Of a DNA stretch of 64,000 nt, positions 27,979-37,097 are shown in pieces (within the stretch, counting starts at the first letter, position 1; every line of letters begins with the position of its first letter). The notes beneath the pieces were generated by a model. It was given only the letters and a program-made list of their open reading frames with translations. It made no database searches and was not told the origin of the DNA. The DNA lies in the NCBI GenBank assembly GCA_015068245.1, contig SVKU01000003.1, positions 62,001 to 126,000 on the forward strand, read 5' to 3'. Both the position numbers and the translations under genes were made by a program. This DNA is from Oscillospiraceae bacterium (GTDB lineage Bacteria; Bacillota; Clostridia; Oscillospirales; Oscillospiraceae).

Positions 27979-29637
27979 TTATGCGGTGTACTCGTCGTAG
28001 TAACGCTGATAAATGTCGATGACGGTCTGGATATCAAGGTCAATGATGTTCTGTCTGAACTCTTCATACTTATCGAGGCTGATGGAACCGGTAATAAAGC
28101 CCAGCAGGTATTCGTCGATAAGAGTTTCGATATCAGTCAGGATCATGGCAGTGGTCTCGGTATCTTCGGCAGACATGGATATCTCGCTGGGATAGACGTA
28201 CAGGTCGTCACCGAAGCTTGCCCACATTTCCATAGTCTGAATCTGGACATCGTCGTAGGCGTCCATGTTTCTGGTTTCGATGGACTGGCAGGGGAAGTAG
28301 GTAAAGGCGGTGTACTTCTTGATGGCAAAGCTCATGATGGTATCCTGATTGTTGAGGATAAGATCGCTCAGATGAGGATCGCCGGCTTCGTCGTATACAA
28401 GACCTTCGCCTTCAACACCATAGTTGGCAAGGAGAGCAAATTCATCGCTGTACATATAGTTGATAACAGCGGCCATAACGTCCAGCTGTTCGCAGTCGGT
28501 GGAGATGGACAGACCTTCGGTGGAAGCACCGGTCATGGCGGAGTTGAAATGAGGAACATCACCCTTGTTTTCAACGGGTACATTAAAGCCGATGGTGTAA
28601 TAATCTTCTGAGGCGATGCCGCTGGTGAAGAATCTCCACATGCCAACGTCGCTGGACCAGCAGGTAACATCTGTGGAGGTGATGCTGGCTGTGGGGGCGC
28701 CCTGCATGGTGTAGAAATTCAGAGGAATGAGGCTTTCGGAATAGAGCTTGTTTATGTATTCGCAGTATTTTTTGTAGCCTTCTTCCAGCGGTCCGTATTT
28801 GACCACGCCGTCCACCTGATAGAAACCGCTGCTGGCGTTGAAACCGGAAGCAAGGTCGGCGGAGAAACCGTCGTTGGCCAGCAGGTAGCCGCCGGTGGCA
28901 CCGAATTCGGTGTGGAAAGCCTTAAGCATTTCATAAAGCTCATCGTGGGTCTCGGGAAGCTCGATGCCAAGCTGATCGACCCAGTCACCTCTGGTGGCGG
29001 GACCCTGGAGCCTTTCGTTGAATCGCTCGGTAATGACCTGGGGGAAGTAAGCCAGATAGCCTTCGGTGGTCAGCTCAACAGCGTCGGGGTAAGCGTCCCA
29101 CAGCTTCATAAAGTTGGGAAGAGTCTTTGCCATTTCAAGGTGGTCAATAACGATTTCGTCTTTAACAGCCATGTCGGCACCGGTGGTGTAGTAAGTATTG
29201 ATGCCGTAAATGAAATCGCAGTAGTCGCCGGCAACGACCATCAGGTTGAACATCTCGCTGGCAGTTTCGGTGCTGGCAACGGTGTATTCAAGCTTGATGT
29301 TGCAGGCTTCTTCCAGTACGGGGTTGGCGGAACAGTCCCAGGGACCGTCCATAAAGCCTGCCAGAGGTGGGGGGAACACGTCCCAGATGGTTATGGTGGC
29401 GGTTTCGTCCAGAGGCAGAGCAAGAAGCTCGACTTCGGGTTCTGCCGGTTCTTCGGGAACTTCTTCAACAGCCGGAGTTTCTTCCGGTGCAGGTGCGACC
29501 TCCTCAGCGGGAGCGGACTGATCAACCGCAGGAGCGGAGCTTTCGGATTCGGCAGGGGCGGCTTCATCGCCTGCGCAGCCGGCCATCATGGCGGCCATCA
29601 TGGTCAGCGCAAGCAACAGACACAGCAGCTTTTTCAT
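27979..29637 (-). CDS. Extracellular solute-binding lipoprotein (family 1), orphan
   Basis: The product is 552 residues from the ATG at 29637 (AAAGGAGG upstream). The lipobox is MAGC and is followed by an acidic Ala/Pro/Glu linker of about 50 residues. The body is homologous along its length to the proteins at 20445 and 47724 (shared phrases such as VAGDYCDF, NYMYSDEFALLANYGVEGEG and LGFITGSISL). Family 1 binding proteins deliver sugars or oligosaccharides to ABC importers, but no permease or ATPase is nearby. A terminator follows. Ligand unknown. Confidence 0.85.
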   Translation of the reverse strand: MKKLLCLLLALTMMAAMMAGCAGDEAAPAESESSAPAVDQSAPAEEVAPAPEETPAVEEVPEEPAEPEVELLALPLDETATITIWDVFPPPLAGFMDGPWDCSANPVLEEACNIKLEYTVASTETASEMFNLMVVAGDYCDFIYGINTYYTTGADMAVKDEIVIDHLEMAKTLPNFMKLWDAYPDAVELTTEGYLAYFPQVITERFNERLQGPATRGDWVDQLGIELPETHDELYEMLKAFHTEFGATGGYLLANDGFSADLASGFNASSGFYQVDGVVKYGPLEEGYKKYCEYINKLYSESLIPLNFYTMQGAPTASITSTDVTCWSSDVGMWRFFTSGIASEDYYTIGFNVPVENKGDVPHFNSAMTGASTEGLSISTDCEQLDVMAAVINYMYSDEFALLANYGVEGEGLVYDEAGDPHLSDLILNNQDTIMSFAIKKYTAFTYFPCQSIETRNMDAYDDVQIQTMEMWASFGDDLYVYPSEISMSAEDTETTAMILTDIETLIDEYLLGFITGSISLDKYEEFRQNIIDLDIQTVIDIYQRYYDEYTA

Positions 29638-29765
29638 TGTTATCCTCCTTTTGTTTCGGTCGAAAATACATTCGGTCTGATAAACCATTACAATAATTAT
29701 AATAATTCAATACTTGCCGCCCTGTCATCTATCAATAGTTGTCATTAACATTCAAAAAAGAAAAA

Positions 29766-29803
29766 ATGCTCTGCCTTTCGGTATTCTGAAAGACAGAGCA
29801 TAA
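29766..29803 (-). terminator. Terminator of the first enoate-reductase-like gene
   Basis: A 14-bp stem, ATGCTCTGCCTTTC against GAAAGACAGAGCAT, is followed on the minus strand by TTTTTTC. Confidence 0.85.
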
Positions 29804-29808
29804 AATTG

Positions 29809-31725
29809 TCATATATCCATAGCTGAGTGATATGCCGCAAAGGCACCGCCAGAAACTTTCTGCACGGTTTTGCAGTCACCCACAACAAACACCTTGTCAA
29901 CGGGCAGTTCCATAAGCTCATTGCATGGGACAGACTTCTGACCAAGAGCATATACAACCGAGTCGGCGGGGATAAAATGCTCATTTCCGTCGGTATCCAC
30001 GGCGAAAACGCCGTCAGCGGTAATTTTGGTGCAGCGAAGTCCGGTTTTTATCTCAATGTCGGTTTTGGCAAAGGCCTGCATCATGCCCTCTTTGTGCATA
30101 TGGTTGGCTTCGGGAGCAATGGTTTCCTGCATTTCGATAATGGTCGCTTTTTTACCTTGCTCCGCCATAAACAGAGCCGTTTCGCAGCCCACAAGACCGC
30201 CGCCTATAATAGCCACGTTGCTGCCAAGAGCATCTGCCTCAGTGTAAGCTGCGGTGGCATGACGCACGTTCTCGCCATCAATACCCTCAATAGGGAAAAC
30301 TGCGGGGACAGAACCCACAGCGATAATAAGTGCATCGGGTTTCAATGCCATTATCTTTTCCTTTGTGGCTTCGGTACTCATATGCAGACGGATATCCAGC
30401 TTTGCCACCATGGTCATCAGCCAGTCCTTATATCTGCGCAGATCGATTTTCAAACTGTCGTAGTCGGTGAACTTCAGCAGTCCGCCAAGGGAATCGGTCT
30501 TTTCAAACATGGTGACACTATGTCCGCGCTGCGCAGCGGTGATGGCAGCTCTCATGCCTGCGGGGCCGCCGCCAACGACCACTACCTTTTTCGGAGCGGT
30601 CGGTTTTTCAGCTACATCAAGGCGGTATTCATGACCCGTTCTGGGGTTGGCAGCGCAGGCAAACTGAGTGTTTACCTGCATAAGGGCAAGACAGTCCAGA
30701 CAGCGCATACAGGGTATGGTTTCGTCAGCTTTGCCGCACCTTGCCTTGTTGGGCAGGTGAGGATCGGCAATAAGAGCCCTTGTCATTGCAACTGCATCGG
30801 CTTTGCCGTCGGCAATAATGCTTTCAGCTTCATCGGCAGAGGTGATGGAGCCAATGGTAACGACAGGTATTTTCAAGCCGGCAGCTTTTACTTTTTGAGC
30901 ATAGTGTACATTGACCATGTGGGGCAGGAAAATGGTGGGGTGGGTGTGTACTGCGTATTTGGGGTCGGTGTCAAGCGCAGCGGAAATATGAGCAAGGTCG
31001 ATCTTATCCTGAGCCAGTTTCAAAAAGGCGATAACGTCATCTATCTCCAGCCCGCCCTCAATGACCTCGGCACCTATACGATACTCGATGGGGAACTTGG
31101 GCCCCACAGCAGCCCGCACCCGGTCAATTACCATCAGCGGGAACCTTGCCCGGTTCTCAAGACTGCCGCCGTATTCGTCGTTACGGGTGTTGAACAGGGG
31201 AGAAAGGAACTGATCCAGCAGCCAGCCGTGAGCACCATGGAGCAGGCACATATCAAACCCGGCCTGTTTGACAAGCTTGGCGGCTTCGGCATATTTGTCT
31301 GCCGTGTAATTCATCATTTCCTCCGTCATGGCGGTGACCTCAACGCCGCTGGGCTTGACAAAGGAAATCGGACCCCAGGGATCTTTTCCGGCAACACGAC
31401 CGCCGTGATTCAGTTCAATAGAAGCCACGGCACCGTGGCTTTTTATGGCTCGTGCGAGCTCCGAAAGCCTGGGCAGGTTTGAAGAAGTCAGCACAAGATG
31501 GCGTGGAATTGTCACACCGTGGTCTTCGTCCACCGGAGTATCGCCCACGGTGACCTGAGCGGCTCCGCCCCTGGCCTTTTCTTCGTAATAAGCGATGAGC
31601 GCATCATCGGGACTGCCGTCAGCCCGGATCTGGCACATCATGTTTGGAGCGGAAAGTATTCGGTTGCGGAAGGTCAGACTGCCTACCCGAAGCGGTTTGA
31701 ACAGGTTGGGATAATAAGGGTTCAT
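29809..31725 (-). CDS. FAD/FMN/4Fe-4S enoate reductase of the Old Yellow Enzyme / dienoyl-CoA reductase type
   Basis: The product is 638 residues from the ATG at 31725 (AAAGGAGG upstream). Residues 1-370 form an OYE-type FMN barrel with the catalytic HGAHG (His163 and His166), followed by LLDQFLSPLFNTR. A CMRCLDC...C cluster near residue 350 binds 4Fe-4S. The C-terminal half is an FAD/NAD(P)H domain (VVVVGGGPAGMRAA and IIGGGLVGCE). This architecture is that of 2-enoate reductase, dienoyl-CoA reductase and the bile-acid enzymes BaiCD/BaiH, which reduce carbon-carbon double bonds of enoates or steroid-like ketones. Substrate is not resolved. Its promoter overlaps that of birA. Confidence 0.85.
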   Translation of the reverse strand: MNPYYPNLFKPLRVGSLTFRNRILSAPNMMCQIRADGSPDDALIAYYEEKARGGAAQVTVGDTPVDEDHGVTIPRHLVLTSSNLPRLSELARAIKSHGAVASIELNHGGRVAGKDPWGPISFVKPSGVEVTAMTEEMMNYTADKYAEAAKLVKQAGFDMCLLHGAHGWLLDQFLSPLFNTRNDEYGGSLENRARFPLMVIDRVRAAVGPKFPIEYRIGAEVIEGGLEIDDVIAFLKLAQDKIDLAHISAALDTDPKYAVHTHPTIFLPHMVNVHYAQKVKAAGLKIPVVTIGSITSADEAESIIADGKADAVAMTRALIADPHLPNKARCGKADETIPCMRCLDCLALMQVNTQFACAANPRTGHEYRLDVAEKPTAPKKVVVVGGGPAGMRAAITAAQRGHSVTMFEKTDSLGGLLKFTDYDSLKIDLRRYKDWLMTMVAKLDIRLHMSTEATKEKIMALKPDALIIAVGSVPAVFPIEGIDGENVRHATAAYTEADALGSNVAIIGGGLVGCETALFMAEQGKKATIIEMQETIAPEANHMHKEGMMQAFAKTDIEIKTGLRCTKITADGVFAVDTDGNEHFIPADSVVYALGQKSVPCNELMELPVDKVFVVGDCKTVQKVSGGAFAAYHSAMDI

Positions 31726-31755
31726 AGCGGCCTCCTTTGCCCATAACGAAAAATC

Positions 31756-31800
31756 TTGACGTAATACAACAATGATACTAAGATTAATGTGATATGTCAA
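31756..31800. promoter_or_regulatory. Face-to-face overlapping promoters of birA and the enoate reductase gene
   Basis: Plus strand: TTGACG (31756-31761), 17 bases, TAAGAT (31779-31784). Minus strand: TTGACA (31795-31800 read in reverse), 17 bases, TATCAT (31772-31777 read in reverse). The two core promoters share a 13-base core region, so polymerase cannot occupy both at once. Confidence 0.7.
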
Positions 31801-31821
31801 TTTAAGGACGGAGCAAACCTT

Positions 31822-32589
31822 ATGGATTTGAGTACCGAGATCATCAGTAGATACTTAATTCGGCGTGAAGTATTTGATATAAGCTGCCATAACACCGTGT
31901 CATCAACCAATACGCTGCTTAAAGAAGCTGCGTTGGCAGGAGCGCCGGAAGGCTCGGTGATAATAGCTGAATCGCAAACGAGCGGCAGAGGCAGAATGGG
32001 GAGAAGTTTCTACAGCCCGGATGGCAGCGGACTTTACATGAGCATGCTTATCAGACCGGATCCCGACACTGTCGGGAAGATTACCACCATGGCTGCAGTG
32101 GCGGTGTGCCGTGCCATAGAAAGAACGCTGGATATCAAGCCGGACATAAAATGGGTCAATGATATCCTGCTGAATGGCAAAAAAGTCTGCGGCATTCTGG
32201 CTGAAGCTGCCACCGGTGGGGAAGGTGTGATGTTTGTGGTGTTGGGTATAGGCGTGAATGTGTATATGCCGTCGGAAGGATTCACTGAAGATATTGCAGA
32301 TATCGCCGGAGCATTGACAGAAACCATAAGACCCGATTTGCGAAGCCGTATAGCTGCTGCCATTCTCGATGAGTTTTGGGAGATTTACAGCAAAAAAGAA
32401 AACATCGCCATGGAATACAACAAAAGATGCATAGTACCGGGAAACCGGGTGAATGTTATTAAAAATGGTGTTGCCAAACCGGCTCTGGCACTGTCGCTGG
32501 ATGAGGTATGTCGTCTCGTTGTTCGGTATGATAACGGCGAGACAGAGACACTGGAATCGGGCGAGATAAGTATAAAAATTGATAAATAA
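31822..32589 (+). CDS. birA: Biotin-[acetyl-CoA carboxylase] ligase
   Basis: The product is 255 residues from the ATG at 31822 (AAGGACGGAG upstream). Motifs are SSTNTLLKEAA, the biotinyl-AMP loop SGRGRMGRSFYSP (near residue 65), and KWVNDILLNGKKVCGILAE. The C-terminal SH3-like domain ends GETETLESGEIS. It begins directly with the catalytic domain and lacks the N-terminal helix-turn-helix of E. coli BirA. It should therefore charge biotin onto carboxylases but not repress biotin genes. Confidence 0.92.
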   Translation: MDLSTEIISRYLIRREVFDISCHNTVSSTNTLLKEAALAGAPEGSVIIAESQTSGRGRMGRSFYSPDGSGLYMSMLIRPDPDTVGKITTMAAVAVCRAIERTLDIKPDIKWVNDILLNGKKVCGILAEAATGGEGVMFVVLGIGVNVYMPSEGFTEDIADIAGALTETIRPDLRSRIAAAILDEFWEIYSKKENIAMEYNKRCIVPGNRVNVIKNGVAKPALALSLDEVCRLVVRYDNGETETLESGEISIKIDK

Positions 32590-32592
32590 TAC

Positions 32593-32634
32593 TTGGGAGG
32601 GAAAGCCAAAGGCTTTCCCTCCCAAAGTTTTTTA
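32593..32634. terminator. Bidirectional terminator between birA and the second flavoprotein gene
   Basis: TTGGGAGGGAAAGCC, AAA loop, GGCTTTCCCTCCCAA, then AAGTTTTTT. The genes are convergent. Confidence 0.9.
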
Positions 32635-32660
32635 CTGTTCACTTTTAGTTATTAGTTAAG

Positions 32661-34670
32661 TTATACCTGGCTTGCTGCTGCAAAAGCTTCACGCAGGCAG
32701 ATGCGCACATCGCCTACTTTCTTGCCGTCACCTATCATATAGAACTCAGGTGCGCTGCCATAGAACGCCATAGCCTCTTCCTGCAGAGGTTTCATGCCGC
32801 CGGCGGCAACTATATCGTCGCACTTGATGATGTGCTCGGCACCGTCTTTGTCCACATAGGTGACTGCGCCTTTTTCGATTTTTGTGGTTTTGACACCACG
32901 GATCGCAGTCACGTTTTCATGGCCGGTGACAACTTCTTCGACTTTATCCTGCCAGTGGACAGGGTTGGCATCGTGGGCTATCTTGTCCTGACGGGACAGA
33001 ATGGTGACCTTGTGACCTGCACGGGCCAGATACAGAGCACCTTCTGCGGAGGATTCGGAACCGCCGATGCATACTACGTTTTCGCCCAGCTCAGCTTCGC
33101 GACCGTAGATGTTCATGGTGTTCCAGTCGGTGTTTTCCACGCCTTCGATGGCGGGCTTTTTGGGCACAGCGCCGGTGCAGGCGAACACTGCATCGTAACC
33201 GGCAGCCTTTACCATTTCGGGATTGGCCTTGGTGTTAAGCTTGACTTCGACATTCAAACGATCCATCTGACCGATAAGATAATCAAGGAAGTTGCGCAGA
33301 GGCCATTTGAAATCCGGATAGCGTGACAGCTTGAGCTGACCGCCAAGAGCGTCGGATGCTTCGTACAGGGTGACCTTGTGACCACGCTGAGCCAGTATCT
33401 TTGCAGCGTACATACCGGCAGGACCACCGCCGATAACGGCGCATTTCTTAACGCCTTCCGGTTCGGTGACCATGCGGTGGATACGGGCATACAGACCCAA
33501 CTGGGGATTAACGCCGCAGACGCTTACGAAATCGCCTGTAAGAGAAATGCCGTGGCAGCGGTTGCAGCGCAGACAGGGAACAACGTCCTCGTCCCGTCCT
33601 TCTTTGATAAGCTTTCCAAGGTCGGGGTTGGTTATGAAAATTCGTCCTGCGGACACCATATCAATGGCACCGGAAGCGATGGCTGCGTCCAGCTGAGAGG
33701 GTTTCATCAGGCCGGTGGCGGCACAGATGGGGGTTGTAACGCCGGCTTTTTTCAGGTTGGCGCAGTAGTCCAGAACAATGGGGTTCTGAGCATCTTCGTA
33801 GGTACATTCAAAGCCGGTACCGCCCATGCCGTAGCGGATGTGCAGCAGGTCAAGGTATTCGCCGGCGGCCTTCATGAATTCAATGCATTCTTCCAGAGGA
33901 GGTGCGCCAAACTCGTCCTGATATGTACATTCGCCCACCAGCAGGAAATCGGGACCCACAGCTTCGCGAATGGCTGCCAGAGCCATCAGTGGGAAACGCA
34001 TGCGGTTTTCAAGACTGCCGCCGAATTCGTCGGTACGGCTGTTTTTGGTTGGGCTGAGGAATGAACCCAGCAGGCTGTATCGTGCCAGTTCGATATGACC
34101 GGCCTTGAAACCCATGTTTTTCAGGAATATGGCGTTTTCACAGCCCTCTTTGATATAGTTATAGATATCTTCTTTTGTGGCAGCGTGCTTTTCGCCGAGA
34201 CCAAATACTTCGGGAACATCTTCCACGTCCAGATCATCATCGCCGGAAAGCATTTTAAGGTAATCCGTCATGCTTTTGAAGGTGTCTTCCTCGGGAGCAA
34301 GCTCAGAAACCATCAGACTGCGGCCCATCTCGTAGAACAAATCGGTCATAGGCAGGCCGCCGTAATAGCTTATGGTGTCGTTCAGCTGGCAGATGTAGTT
34401 CTGAACAGCCGGATCCTCAGGATCCCACATGGGAAAATGCTTACCGTCCAGGTTGGGAGACTGCCGCTGGTCTTTGTTGGCCAGCCAGTGTACAAGTACT
34501 ATGCCTGCACCGTTTTTGGCAATGTCGGAATAGAACGTCACCAGTGGGTCGGCGGGATAGTTTTCCGGACCCTGCTGGAAGTGGGGCAGAGCGTTGGGGA
34601 ACATCATGCGGCTTTTGACCACGGTGCTGCCAAGCTTAATGGGAGCCATCAGGTTGGGAAATGCGTTCAT
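32661..34670 (-). CDS. Second OYE-type FMN/4Fe-4S/FAD oxidoreductase, with divergent active site
   Basis: The product is 669 residues (AGGAGG upstream) with the same three-part build as the gene at 29809: an FMN barrel, a cluster motif CLRCNRCHG...C near residue 365, and an FAD/NAD domain (CAVIGGGPAGMYAAKIL; CIGGSESSAEGALYLARAG). The position that holds HGAHG in the first enzyme reads IELARYSLLGSFLSP here, so the substrate-binding histidines are missing. An acidic insert (GDDDLDVEDVPEV) lies near residue 150. It may act on a different substrate or have lost enoate reduction. It is divergent from the hotdog dehydratase gene and shares its intergenic promoter region. Confidence 0.78.
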   Translation of the reverse strand: MNAFPNLMAPIKLGSTVVKSRMMFPNALPHFQQGPENYPADPLVTFYSDIAKNGAGIVLVHWLANKDQRQSPNLDGKHFPMWDPEDPAVQNYICQLNDTISYYGGLPMTDLFYEMGRSLMVSELAPEEDTFKSMTDYLKMLSGDDDLDVEDVPEVFGLGEKHAATKEDIYNYIKEGCENAIFLKNMGFKAGHIELARYSLLGSFLSPTKNSRTDEFGGSLENRMRFPLMALAAIREAVGPDFLLVGECTYQDEFGAPPLEECIEFMKAAGEYLDLLHIRYGMGGTGFECTYEDAQNPIVLDYCANLKKAGVTTPICAATGLMKPSQLDAAIASGAIDMVSAGRIFITNPDLGKLIKEGRDEDVVPCLRCNRCHGISLTGDFVSVCGVNPQLGLYARIHRMVTEPEGVKKCAVIGGGPAGMYAAKILAQRGHKVTLYEASDALGGQLKLSRYPDFKWPLRNFLDYLIGQMDRLNVEVKLNTKANPEMVKAAGYDAVFACTGAVPKKPAIEGVENTDWNTMNIYGREAELGENVVCIGGSESSAEGALYLARAGHKVTILSRQDKIAHDANPVHWQDKVEEVVTGHENVTAIRGVKTTKIEKGAVTYVDKDGAEHIIKCDDIVAAGGMKPLQEEAMAFYGSAPEFYMIGDGKKVGDVRICLREAFAAASQV

Positions 34671-34694
34671 TTCGTTTCCTCCTTAATTTTTTTC

Positions 34695-34753
34695 TTGACT
34701 AATTATCAATATTTCCATATGATAATATTATCTTATATTGTTAGAATTTACAA
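34695..34753. promoter_or_regulatory. Divergent promoter region with a 12-bp palindrome
   Basis: Plus: TTGACT (34695-34700), 17 bases, TATGAT (34718-34723). Minus: TTGTAA, 17 bases, TAATAT (34725-34753 in reverse). Between them lies the palindrome GATAATATTATC (34721-34732), touching both -10 boxes, a plausible common operator. Confidence 0.55.
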
Positions 34754-34788
34754 TAACTAATTGAAGAAAATGAAAGGAAGTAAACAAT

Positions 34789-36066
34789 ATGCTGGATACG
34801 AGCAAGCTGGAAATATTTTATCCCGGAAAATATACCCCCGAAGAGCAGGCTGCTATCGACAAGCTGAAAGCCGACGGTACCGGCGCAAAAACCTTTTCTC
34901 CCGAGATGGGCGGCGACACTCTTGGCCCCATCAGCAGGACATGGGCACAGGTTTATGCCATGGGCTATGACCGATACAATAAGATCTGGTATGATGCCGA
35001 ATATGCTCAGTCCATGGGGTTTAAGGATACCCCTGTCCGACCCGGCTATGTTGCTGCGGAGTTCATGGCGATGCTCCCCAGAGATGTTATGGGTATAGGC
35101 GCTGCAGGCGCAGGCGACCTTGTGGGCGACGCCTATGACCAGGAGGTTTATTACTACAAGCCCATCTACCCCGGCGACACACTGACTTTTACCAACCGTG
35201 TGGACGATGTTTACGACGCTACCGACCCCAATGGAAGCACCACAAGAAAGCTTATTCTTAACAGCTCCTGCGATGTTTACAACCAGGACGGCGAAAAGGT
35301 GGCCAGATTCCACTATCGCTATCCCGCTTTCTATATCCGTTCCATTGACCCCGACTATGTTCCAGAAACACCCCATCCCTTTAACCGCTATCTGCACCCG
35401 ATCCACAAGTACACCGAAGAAGATCGTGAGCAGATAAAACAGTGGATACTTGCAGAAAAATGCCGCGAAGAAGTGCTTTACTGGGAAGATGTAAACGTCG
35501 GTGATATTCCCGACCAGATATGTGAGGGCCCCATCACCCAGGCGAATATGATGCTGTTCCATGCAGTGCCTCTGCTGGAAAACGGCAACCTGAGGAACTA
35601 TTATGAACGCGGTCACGGCCCCTGGGGTATGTTCAATCCCGAAACAGGTATCGATGGCAACGGACTTTGCACCCATATAGCCACTGCCAACGCTGCATTT
35701 TACAATTTCACTTCCCGCAATCTGGGCGTTCGCCTTGTATCCAACTGGATGGGCCCCAAGGGTCATATCGTAAAGTGCGCATGGAGACTTGTAAACGATG
35801 ACGAAAATCAGGTCAACCATATGCCCGAAGACTGGTACCGTCCCAGCTATCTGCTGAAGGTTCCTTTCCTTAAAGAAGCCGGAAGATACTGCAATATCCA
35901 CGGCTTCTGCGGTGACCTTGGTCTTATGAAAGGCTATATTTCCGACAAATATATAGACGAAAACGGCGACCATATGGTAGAACTGGTCTGCTGGGGCGAG
36001 GATATGGAAGGCAATATCTGGTCTGAAAACCTGTTTACTGTCAAACTGCCTTCCAAAGAAGCATGA
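34789..36066 (+). CDS. MaoC-like / FAS1-type hotdog-fold dehydratase homologue
   Basis: The product is 425 residues with AAAGGAAG upstream. The N-terminal part (residues 25-190) looks like an FAS1-type acyl-dehydratase hotdog (GPISRTWAQVYAMGYDRYNKIWYDAEYA, TPVRPGYVAAEFM, YYKPIYPGDTLTFTNRVDDVYD). The second half (from about 235, EDVNVGDIPDQICEGPITQANMMLF) is a second hotdog. Such double-hotdog proteins hydrate or dehydrate enoyl-type thioesters or related compounds. Placed opposite an OYE-type reductase, it suggests a pathway with dehydration then double-bond reduction, but the substrate is unknown. Confidence 0.7.
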   Translation: MLDTSKLEIFYPGKYTPEEQAAIDKLKADGTGAKTFSPEMGGDTLGPISRTWAQVYAMGYDRYNKIWYDAEYAQSMGFKDTPVRPGYVAAEFMAMLPRDVMGIGAAGAGDLVGDAYDQEVYYYKPIYPGDTLTFTNRVDDVYDATDPNGSTTRKLILNSSCDVYNQDGEKVARFHYRYPAFYIRSIDPDYVPETPHPFNRYLHPIHKYTEEDREQIKQWILAEKCREEVLYWEDVNVGDIPDQICEGPITQANMMLFHAVPLLENGNLRNYYERGHGPWGMFNPETGIDGNGLCTHIATANAAFYNFTSRNLGVRLVSNWMGPKGHIVKCAWRLVNDDENQVNHMPEDWYRPSYLLKVPFLKEAGRYCNIHGFCGDLGLMKGYISDKYIDENGDHMVELVCWGEDMEGNIWSENLFTVKLPSKEA

Positions 36067-36797
36067 CAAAGCAGGAGATTTTCGAAACTGCTTACCGCCA
36101 ATTGGCATTGGATATGAGCTGCACGGTGGACGATATTATCAGCAGCAAAAACGTGTATTGCGGCAAAAAACATCTTGAAGGCCGCAGACTTTTCAATAAC
36201 GACAAAAGCCCTCTGAGCATATTGTGCATCAACAATAAAGTGGTGTTCTCCGGAGACGATGACATAGTGTCATGGTGCCGTGAGAGGTTCGATGATGTCA
36301 AAGGCGGTTGGTTTACGGAGTTTGATAATCTTCGGATACTGGATGCCCGGCTGCTGGCTCATGGACACAGGATAATGGACAGCCATTGCTTTTTCCTGCC
36401 CGATGGCGAAAGCCAACTTGAACAGGCAGATGGTGTATGCTGGTATGAAAAGGACGAACTGGAGAGGTTCCGTGGTGATGAAAGGTTTGAGCAGGCGCTG
36501 GGATTTGAGGAACTCAGACCAGACGAACTGGCAGTGACCTTTGAAAACAACGGGCAAATCCTGGCAATGGCGGGAGTCAGCTCCGACAGCGACCTGCTGT
36601 GGCAGATAGGTATAAACACGCTGCCGGAAGCGGAAGGAAGAGGCTTGGGCAAATACCTTGTAACGCTGCTGAAAAACGAGGTTATTCGTCGTGGCAAGGT
36701 GCCTTATTACGGCTGCCATTTTTCCCATTCCATATCTCAGCGCATAGCCATCGGAGCGGGGTTTACACCGGTGTGGTCTGAGATCTACACCCGGTAG
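36063..36797 (+). CDS. GNAT-family N-acetyltransferase
   Basis: The product is 244 residues, overlapping the dehydratase-like stop by four bases (ATGA). The C-terminal GNAT fold is seen in LWQIGINTLPEAEGRGLGKYLVTLLKNEVIRRGKVPYYG, containing the acetyl-CoA-binding pattern R-G-L-G-K. The N-terminal 110 residues (VDDIISSKNVYCGKKHLEGRRLF) are typical of two-domain bacterial GNATs. Acceptor unknown. Coupling to the dehydratase gene suggests a shared role. Confidence 0.8.
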   Translation: MTKQEIFETAYRQLALDMSCTVDDIISSKNVYCGKKHLEGRRLFNNDKSPLSILCINNKVVFSGDDDIVSWCRERFDDVKGGWFTEFDNLRILDARLLAHGHRIMDSHCFFLPDGESQLEQADGVCWYEKDELERFRGDERFEQALGFEELRPDELAVTFENNGQILAMAGVSSDSDLLWQIGINTLPEAEGRGLGKYLVTLLKNEVIRRGKVPYYGCHFSHSISQRIAIGAGFTPVWSEIYTR

Positions 36798-36864
36798 ATG
36801 CACTGGACAATACTTGTGTTCGGTGATATAATCTGACCATAACAATTAACCGGAGTTGATACCA

Positions 36865-37032
36865 ATGGAAGAGATCAAATGCGCCTGCGGCGCCGTTATG
36901 ACTAAAATAGGCCACCAGACCGCTGCTCTGAACGAATCCGCAGCTGCCGATCCTAAAGCAGAAAAGGTTGCCGTGGATATCTACGAATGCGACGAATGCG
37001 GAGCAATTTCCTTTTACAGAGTAAGTGAATAA
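36865..37032 (+). CDS. Tiny zinc-ribbon-like protein
   Basis: The product is 55 residues: a CxC pair near the start (IKCACGAV), then ECDECGAISFYRV near the end. The four cysteines fit a small zinc ribbon. CCGGAG lies about ten bases upstream of the ATG, and a strong terminator follows six bases after the stop. Both features argue for a real gene despite its size. Function unknown; it could bind nucleic acid or protein. Confidence 0.6.
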   Translation: MEEIKCACGAVMTKIGHQTAALNESAAADPKAEKVAVDIYECDECGAISFYRVSE

Positions 37033-37037
37033 ACAAT

Positions 37038-37069
37038 AAAAACCTGCGGAATTTTTCCGCAGGTTTTTA
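37038..37069 (+). terminator. Terminator of the zinc-ribbon gene
   Basis: AAAACCTGCGGAA, TTTTT loop region, TTCCGCAGGTTTTT. Confidence 0.9.
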
Positions 37070-37097
37070 AATGATGCAGAGTAAGGTAAAGTGAATT

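Noticed and set aside
29827..31482. A 551-codon open frame on the plus strand across the enoate reductase gene
   Set aside because: Antisense to a gene with clear FMN, Fe-S and FAD motifs; no start signals.
34741..36108. A long minus-strand frame opposite the hotdog dehydratase gene
   Set aside because: Composition follows the third-codon bias of the real plus-strand gene, and it covers the divergent promoter region.
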